From Acinetobacter guillouiae CIP 63.46 (GTDB lineage: Bacteria > Pseudomonadota > Gammaproteobacteria > Pseudomonadales > Moraxellaceae): a DNA stretch of 64,000 bases. The notes under the pieces are model-generated. The model worked only from the letters and a program-made list of their open reading frames with translations, had not been told where the DNA came from and made no database searches. The first letter of the stretch is position 1. Each line of letters starts with the position of its first letter. The stretch is taken from the NCBI RefSeq assembly GCF_000368145.1, contig NZ_KB849284.1, positions 1-64,000 on the forward strand, read 5' to 3'. Below, piece after piece: positions 58,635-64,000 of this stretch. Position numbers and translations under genes: made by a program.

Positions 58635-59372
58635 ATGTCTATTTATACTCAACAAAAACCATTAAATATTGTTGCTGTTTCAGGGGGATTAAATAACCCT
58701 TCAAAAACCGAAAGTTTAGTTCAAGCGATTTTAGATGAGCTGGGTCAGGCAACACCGATTCATGTTCATTTTATTAAATTCAGTGAAATAGGCCATTTGT
58801 TAGGGGGCGCAATTTATCGCAACCAACTGCCACAACGTGTTCAAGATGACTTAGCTGCCGTAGAAGCAGCAGATGCGCTCATCGTGGGAACACCTGTTTA
58901 TCGTGCATCATTTACTGGTTTATTTAAACATTTCTTTGATTTTGTTGAACAAACAGCGCTAGTCGATGTTCCTGTATTGCTTGCTGCATCGGGTGGTAGT
59001 GACCGTCATGCTTTAGTTCTAGAGCATCAGTTACGTCCATTATTTAGCTTCTTTCAAGCGCAAACGCTGCCTATTGGTGTCTATGCAACAGATCGTGACT
59101 TTACGCCTGAGTACACCATTAAAAGTGAACACATCCAAGACCGTATCACTTTAGCCGTCGCACGTGCATTGCCAATTTTAGAATGGGCACCTGCAAAAGG
59201 TCAGCGAGCAGAAGTGGTGAAAGCCAAAACAGAACAAGCCAATCAAAATTTAGGCATCAACAAACAGATTGAGCAAGATGATGTGCTTCCTTCCGCGGCG
59301 ATACCAGACTTAGATGCGGCAGAGTCTCGTCTACATGCAAAATCCAAAACACCACAATCACAGGTTGCTTAA
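58635..59372 (+). CDS. msuE: NAD(P)H-dependent FMN reductase of the MsuE type
   Basis: A 245-residue flavodoxin-fold protein. The N-terminal AVSGGLNNPSKTESLV matches the FMN phosphate loop, and GTPVYRASFTGLFKHFFDFVEQ the flavin-binding region. MsuE-type enzymes supply FMNH2 to two-component sulfonate/sulfone monooxygenases. SfnG follows 46 bases downstream, so the pair probably acts together. The C-terminal 50 residues (about 195-245) are an extra Lys/Gln-rich tail. Confidence 0.85.
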   Translation: MSIYTQQKPLNIVAVSGGLNNPSKTESLVQAILDELGQATPIHVHFIKFSEIGHLLGGAIYRNQLPQRVQDDLAAVEAADALIVGTPVYRASFTGLFKHFFDFVEQTALVDVPVLLAASGGSDRHALVLEHQLRPLFSFFQAQTLPIGVYATDRDFTPEYTIKSEHIQDRITLAVARALPILEWAPAKGQRAEVVKAKTEQANQNLGINKQIEQDDVLPSAAIPDLDAAESRLHAKSKTPQSQVA

Positions 59373-59418
59373 GCGCAACCTTGTTATGAATAAATCATAA
59401 AAAATTGAGGGTTATGAT

Positions 59419-60537
59419 ATGTCACAGTTTTCATCGAATAATGGCCAAGCAATTCGATTTGCCTATTGGGTTCCCAATGTCAGTGGCGGCTTAGTGGTCA
59501 GTAATATTGAACAACGTACAGACTGGAGCTATGACTACAATGTCCGTTTGGCACAAGCTGCCGAAAAAAGTGGTTTTGAATATGCCCTCACTCAAATTCG
59601 TTTTACCGCAGGGTATGGCGCTGAAAATCAACATGAATCTGTGAGTTTTAGTCATGCACTTTTAGCCAAAACTGAAAAATTAAAAGTAATTGCAGCAATT
59701 CTTCCGGGACCATGGAAACCTGTTTTAGCCGCAAAACAGTTGGCGACCATTGATTACCTGACCAATGGGCGTATTGCGATTAATGTAGTAAGTGGTTGGT
59801 TCCGTGGCGAGTTTGATGCCATTGGTGAGCCATGGCCTGAACATGATGAACGCTATGTTCGCTCAGAAGAGTTTATTCGTACGTTAAAAGGTATTTGGAC
59901 AACAGATAACTATAGTTTTGATGGTAAATATTATCAGTTTAAAGACTACACTTTAAAACCAAAGCCTTTGCAAAAACCCCATATTGAAGTATTCCAAGGG
60001 GGAAGTTCACGTGCTGCACGTGACATGGCTTCGCGTGTTTCAGATTGGTACTTTACCAATGGCAATACACCTGAGGAACTCAAAAAACAAATCGATGATA
60101 TTCGTGAAAAAGCCAAGCTAAATAATCACTCAGTCAAAATTGGGGTCAATGCTTTTATCATTGCTCGTGACACTGAAGAAGAAGCAAAAGCGGTTCTACA
60201 AGAGATTATTGACCAAGCCAATGTTGAAGCAGTAAATGCCTTTGGCGACGCAACCCGTGAAGCGGGCGCAGCATCTAAAGAAGGTGAAGGTAACTGGGCA
60301 AAATCAACCTTTGAAGACTTGGTGCAATATAACGATGGCTTTAAAACTAATCTGATTGGTACACCGCAACAAATTGCTGAACGTATTGTTGCACTCAAAA
60401 ATGTAGGCGTAGATCTGGTGTTATCTGGCTTTTTACATTTCATCGAAGAAGTTGAGTATTTCGGTGAAAAGGTCTTGCCTTTGGTTCGTCAAATTGAAGA
60501 AGCGCAAAAAGATCAAATTACTGCAAAATCAGCTTAA
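59419..60537 (+). CDS. sfnG: FMNH2-dependent dimethylsulfone monooxygenase
   Basis: A 372-residue luciferase-fold flavin monooxygenase. It begins RFAYWVPNVSGGLVVSNIEQRTDW, the SfnG signature, and has the LLE motif RIAINVVSGWFRGEFDAIGEPW near 115-135. SfnG converts dimethylsulfone to methanesulfinate, a step in sulfur scavenging. It lies in an operon after msuE and ends at a terminator (60604-60634). Confidence 0.92.
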   Translation: MSQFSSNNGQAIRFAYWVPNVSGGLVVSNIEQRTDWSYDYNVRLAQAAEKSGFEYALTQIRFTAGYGAENQHESVSFSHALLAKTEKLKVIAAILPGPWKPVLAAKQLATIDYLTNGRIAINVVSGWFRGEFDAIGEPWPEHDERYVRSEEFIRTLKGIWTTDNYSFDGKYYQFKDYTLKPKPLQKPHIEVFQGGSSRAARDMASRVSDWYFTNGNTPEELKKQIDDIREKAKLNNHSVKIGVNAFIIARDTEEEAKAVLQEIIDQANVEAVNAFGDATREAGAASKEGEGNWAKSTFEDLVQYNDGFKTNLIGTPQQIAERIVALKNVGVDLVLSGFLHFIEEVEYFGEKVLPLVRQIEEAQKDQITAKSA

Positions 60538-60603
60538 GGCCTATCTCTTCATCGATGGTGCTGTGAAAACAACAATAAATAACTAAAACAGCTTTGCAGC
60601 TTT

Positions 60604-60634
60604 CCCTCTTGACTCGGCTTGAGGGATTTTTTTT
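60604..60634 (+). terminator. terminator of the msuE-sfnG operon
   Basis: CCCTC / GAGGG stem (imperfect within the loop) followed by a run of eight T (60627-60634), 67 bases after the sfnG stop. Confidence 0.75.
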
Positions 60635-60816
60635 AGAATAAATAAAAAGTATTTATAAAAATAGAATCGTATAAATCAGTACAATTATCCTTATATAAAT
60701 TAGCCAACTTTTGCTTTTTGTTTTATTGAGTGTATTTGTTCTATACATATACTCAACAACCGCAATCTTGGAAAAAATTTCTTTCAACCTTAAAATACGC
60801 CCTTTTTGTAGCATAG

Positions 60817-62007
60817 ATGGAAAAAGTGGGTATGGTAGTTTTAAATAAAACAAAAACGATATTTTGTGTCCTCATTGGCAGTATGAGCTTGACGACCTAT
60901 GTAAACGCCAACGAGATACCTGCAACGTCTATAAAGGTTGAAACTGCGATGAATACGGCATTTCAGCCATTAATGAAAACTTATGCAGTGCCCGGTATGG
61001 CAATAGGTGTTTTGTATAACGGGAAAAGTTATGAAAAATACTACGGCGTACAATCACTTGCGAATGCGAAAGCCGTAAATAAAAATACCCTTTTTGAATT
61101 AGGCTCAGTCAGTAAGATATTTACTGCAACAGCAGGCACTTATGCACAAAATTTAGGCAAAATTTCTCTTCAAGACCATCCTGAGAAATATTTACCCGCA
61201 TTAAAAAACTCAGACATTAATCAAGTCACACTCTTAGAATTGGCCACCTACACCAGTGGTAATCTTCCATTGCAATTTCCTGATCAAATAAAAACAGATG
61301 CGCAAACACTTAAATATTTTCAAGATTGGAAAGTCAAAAACCCTATTGGTCAATTTCGACAATATTCTAATCCAAGCATAGGTCTATTCGGTGAAGCGAC
61401 CGCTAAAGCCATGAACATGCCTTTTAGCGCTTTATTAGAGCAAGTGATTTTCCCCAAGCTAGAACTCCAACATACTTATGTCCAAGTTCCTAAAGCACAA
61501 CAAGGCAACTATGCCTTTGGTTATGATCAAAATAATCACCCGCTTCGGGTCACTGCTGGCGCTTTTGATGCGCAGGCCTATGGGGTGAAATCTAGCCTGC
61601 CGGACATGCTACATTTTTTAAATTTAAACTTAAATCCAGATCAAGCCAAAGCAGCGATTAAACCCGCAATTCTCGCGACACATACGGGTTACTTTAAAAT
61701 GGGTGGTATGACCCAAGCCCTTGGCTGGGAATCGTTCAGCTACCCAGCCACATTAAACACACTATTAGAAAGCAATTCTGATCGGGTTGTGATGCAATCC
61801 AACCCTGTTGAAAAAACCCTCGTGAAGACTGGTTCAAGAATCTTCCATAAAACTGGCTCTACCAATGGTTTTGGGACCTATGTTATTTATATTCCACAAG
61901 AGAACTTTGGCTTGGTGATGTTAATGAATAAAAAAATTCCCAATGCTGAGCGAATTAAGGCAGCGTATGAAGTGCTCAATAGCTTAAAGCAAAAATCCAA
62001 TCCTTGA
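60817..62007 (+). CDS. ampC: class C beta-lactamase (ADC-like AmpC)
   Basis: A 396-residue serine beta-lactamase with signal peptide (cleavage near 31, VNA). Active-site motifs: SVSK with Ser97, YSN at 183-185, and KTGS at 345-348. Another KTGS occurs by chance at 337-340. The region [19 protein letters not shown] and the [14 protein letters not shown] block match Acinetobacter ADC enzymes. Two possible ATGs (60817, 60832) give either a longer or shorter leader. It probably hydrolyses cephalosporins; no ISAba-type promoter insertion lies upstream, so expression is likely basal. Confidence 0.95.
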   Translation: MEKVGMVVLNKTKTIFCVLIGSMSLTTYVNANEIPATSIKVETAMNTAFQPLMKTYAVPGMAIGVLYNGKSYEKYYGVQSLANAKAVNKNTLFELGSVSKIFTATAGTYAQNLGKISLQDHPEKYLPALKNSDINQVTLLELATYTSGNLPLQFPDQIKTDAQTLKYFQDWKVKNPIGQFRQYSNPSIGLFGEATAKAMNMPFSALLEQVIFPKLELQHTYVQVPKAQQGNYAFGYDQNNHPLRVTAGAFDAQAYGVKSSLPDMLHFLNLNLNPDQAKAAIKPAILATHTGYFKMGGMTQALGWESFSYPATLNTLLESNSDRVVMQSNPVEKTLVKTGSRIFHKTGSTNGFGTYVIYIPQENFGLVMLMNKKIPNAERIKAAYEVLNSLKQKSNP

Positions 62008-62224
62008 TGCTGAAGCATGCCAGATCTCGTTAGGCTTTTGCTTTGTGCATTGTTAAATCATTCATGTTGTATCTATTGCAGGGCAACATAATTGTCGCTG
62101 TTGGTAGGGAGGTATAAGACCTACCCCTTATCCAACACAGATTTTTTTCAATCTAAGCTATGGCAATACCAACGCTAAAGCGCTAAGAATGAAATTTTAT
62201 AAAATGTCATCGGTCAGCTTAGGT

Positions 62225-63409
62225 TCAAGCGTAAAAACTTGGATCAGGCACTTTTCCAGTCAATACCCATTCCCCTACTTCCTGATACTTATAATCAATC
62301 GGATCATGCAAAGTCTGAGTACGGACATTTCGCCAAAAACGATCTAAATTCAATTTGGCTGTTGTCGCTCTGGCACCCATCACTTGGAAAATATTTTGCG
62401 TTATAAACAGTGAGCTATTGGTTGCAGCAATTTTTGCAGTCGCAATGGCAATTGAGACTTCACCACGTTGTTCTGCTGTTAATTGCTCACCAATATTCCA
62501 AGCCGTTTGCAATGCTGCAATGGCTTTATCGGCAAGTAAACGTACACTTTCAAGCTGTACATAAAACTCAGCAAAATGCTTCTGGGTAAATGGATCATTC
62601 ACCGCATTTTCAGCCAAAGATGTTGACCATGCTTTCTGACTTTGTATGGTTTGTCTTGCAAGGTCAAAGGCACCTTCAGCAACGCCTAAAAACAGATGCA
62701 CAAAAATCAATTGTGCGATCAAAGGTCGTAAACTGGAGTAAGGTGTACTTAATGGTCCTGGATTTAACAATAACTCATCTTTGTGAATTTTGACCTGTTC
62801 AAAATGACTGGTTCCACTGTCCGTTTGACGCTGCCCCATATTATTCCAATCGCCTAAAAAACTGACCCCTTCTCGACGTGTTGGGATCACAGCTATCAGT
62901 AATTTTCCAGCATCATTAAAGCCCGAACAAAGCAGTATGTCTGAATCTATTGATCCTGAGCAAAAGCTTTTATCACCATGAAAAATAAAGTCGTTCTCAG
63001 TGAGTTGTTGTACCTTCGTGCGCTGATCTAAAGGGTTTAAAGTATTGCCCCAAAACAAGTTATTGCGGGCAGTGTGTTCAAACCATGCCGAATATTGTTG
63101 AGGTTGAGCAAATAACTGTACGGTGGCGATTAATAAATGATGAAAGCCATATACATGTGCCAAGGAGCTATCGACTTGTGCAATACTTTGAATGGTCTGG
63201 AAAATTGTTTTCCAGTTCGCTCCTTGCCCGCCATATTGTTGTGGAATAGACAGTCCCAATAAGCCACTTTGACGAATCAAATCCCGTTCCAGCTTTGGAT
63301 TACCACCTGCTTTATCACGCTCAGCAGCAGTCTGCGCAAATTGTTCTGCCAATTGCTTTGCCGTTGCTAAAGCAGAAAGGTTTAACGCCTGTTGAGGTGC
63401 ATTCATCAT
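62225..63409 (-). CDS. acyl-CoA dehydrogenase family monooxygenase, SfnB/DszC-like
   Basis: A 394-residue FAD/FMN-fold protein of the acyl-CoA dehydrogenase superfamily. IPQQYGGQGANWKT near 55-70 is an N-terminal signature; KSFCSGSIDSDILLCSGF and GDWNNMGQRQTDSGT match SfnB/DszC. These lack a catalytic carboxylate and instead oxidise organosulfur compounds. The gene is leftward, near msuE-sfnG, so a role in sulfone/sulfonate use is likely. Confidence 0.85.
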   Translation of the reverse strand: MMNAPQQALNLSALATAKQLAEQFAQTAAERDKAGGNPKLERDLIRQSGLLGLSIPQQYGGQGANWKTIFQTIQSIAQVDSSLAHVYGFHHLLIATVQLFAQPQQYSAWFEHTARNNLFWGNTLNPLDQRTKVQQLTENDFIFHGDKSFCSGSIDSDILLCSGFNDAGKLLIAVIPTRREGVSFLGDWNNMGQRQTDSGTSHFEQVKIHKDELLLNPGPLSTPYSSLRPLIAQLIFVHLFLGVAEGAFDLARQTIQSQKAWSTSLAENAVNDPFTQKHFAEFYVQLESVRLLADKAIAALQTAWNIGEQLTAEQRGEVSIAIATAKIAATNSSLFITQNIFQVMGARATTAKLNLDRFWRNVRTQTLHDPIDYKYQEVGEWVLTGKVPDPSFYA

Positions 63410-63508
63410 ATTTACTCTTATTCCCAGTGCCTTGAGCTTATCAAATCAAGTAAGATTTCCTTATCTCAATGCCTGCATTACTTATTCTGTGGTTTGAAAA
63501 TCAATAAC

Positions 63509-63541
63509 AAAAAATACCGCTAGAATTTCTCTAACGGTATT
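63509..63541 (-). terminator. terminator of acs
   Basis: On the reverse strand a 12-bp stem with one mismatch (AATACCG..TAGA with TCTA..CGGTATT) followed by six T. It is 35 bases after the acs stop. Confidence 0.8.
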
Positions 63542-63577
63542 CAACTTTTGGCTAGCAAAATCAAGAGACTTCAATCA

Positions 63578-64000
63578 CTAAGAATTGGCCTTAACCTCTG
63601 TAATCAACTGATCTACCACACCTGGATCAGCCAAAGTAGAAGTATCACCTAAACTATCTAGCTCATTGGCAGCAATTTTTCTTAAAATGCGTCGCATGAT
63701 TTTTCCAGAACGGGTTTTTGGCAAAGCAGGTGCCCAATAAATTGCATCAGGTGTTGCTACAGGTCCCAGCACTTTACGTACCCAACTGACCAATTCTTTA
63801 CGTAATTCTTCAGTTTCAGCTTCACCGGCCTGCAAGGTCACATAGGCCGCTATGCCTTGCCCTTTAATCTCATGTGGCATACCAACAACTGCTGATTCAG
63901 CGACTTTTGCATGCGCAACCAATGCACTTTCAATTTCAGCAGTGCCCAAACGGTGGCCCGAAACATTCAAGACATCATCTACACGGCCTGTAATCCAGTA
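63578..64000 (-). CDS. acs: acetyl-CoA synthetase, C-terminal part (runs off the right edge)
   Basis: About 141 C-terminal residues of an AMP-forming acetyl-CoA synthetase. [24 protein letters not shown] at the right edge is the hinge and C-terminal domain, and [13 protein letters not shown] carries the acetylated lysine that Pat/Gcn5-type enzymes modify. The rest of the gene lies beyond position 64000. It makes acetyl-CoA from acetate. Confidence 0.93.
   Translation of the reverse strand, partial: YWITGRVDDVLNVSGHRLGTAEIESALVAHAKVAESAVVGMPHEIKGQGIAAYVTLQAGEAETEELRKELVSWVRKVLGPVATPDAIYWAPALPKTRSGKIMRRILRKIAANELDSLGDTSTLADPGVVDQLITEVKANS

Overview
This window looks like a chromosomal segment of a non-baumannii Acinetobacter (Moraxellaceae, Gammaproteobacteria). 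The support is low-GC, A/T-rich intergenic DNA, an Acinetobacter-type rRNA operon, an ADC-like class C beta-lactamase, the complete atpIBEFHAGDC operon and a DUF2236/copper-receptor/LysM-dprA-tsaC gene set typical of the genus. I do not name a species. No prophage and no CRISPR array were seen.

Layout. 1-3590 is the 5' part of a leftward rrn operon (16S, tRNA-Ile, tRNA-Ala, start of 23S) with two candidate promoters and a short tandem A/T repeat upstream. 3588-8520 carries a TetR/oxygenase divergent pair and a copper-uptake cluster (DUF2946, TonB receptor with a CxxxM copper site, Met/His-rich membrane peptide). 8632-12204 is housekeeping: def, a LysM protein, dprA and tsaC. 12205-12838 is a gene-poor gap that holds a MITE-like element and a well-formed candidate small RNA. 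12839-16665 has an EamA permease, then a TetR regulator divergent from an MFS exporter and an AraC regulator. 16854-21172 contains a glutathione peroxidase flanked by two paralogous lipoproteins, then a P-loop kinase close to a bacterial Thg1-like 3'-5' polymerase. 21272-28467 is the ATP synthase operon. 28639-31694 is the Zur-controlled zinc importer (znuA / zur-znuCB). 31732-34128 has two LysE-type exporters and a DyP peroxidase.

34422-41339 is the most accessory-looking part: an orphan type VI secretion island with a 1129-residue VgrG, a small periplasmic protein, a 794-residue predicted peptidoglycan-degrading effector that seems to have two different hydrolase domains, and a lipoprotein. 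The two small secreted proteins are the immunity candidates. 41499-47593 returns to core genes (NAD-malic enzyme, lipoprotein, DUF2798 protein, argS, FtsN-like SPOR protein). 48039-51751 is the creBCD system, with near-identical cre tags in front of creB and creD. 52105-57368 has RidA, a DUF2726 protein, a YgiQ radical-SAM protein and an MFS exporter. 57603-63409 is an orphan LuxR-type response regulator and a sulfone-sulfur utilisation group (msuE-like, sfnG, sfnB-like) interrupted by the class C beta-lactamase. The window ends inside acs.

Functional links: the two sides of the znu region share one perfect palindrome that fits a Zur box; CreB probably binds both cre tags; the MsuE-type flavin reductase would feed SfnG with FMNH2, and SfnB-like would act in the same sulfur-scavenging route; the VgrG would deliver the hydrolase next to it. 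Functions are family-level assignments from motifs and gene order. No database search was possible.
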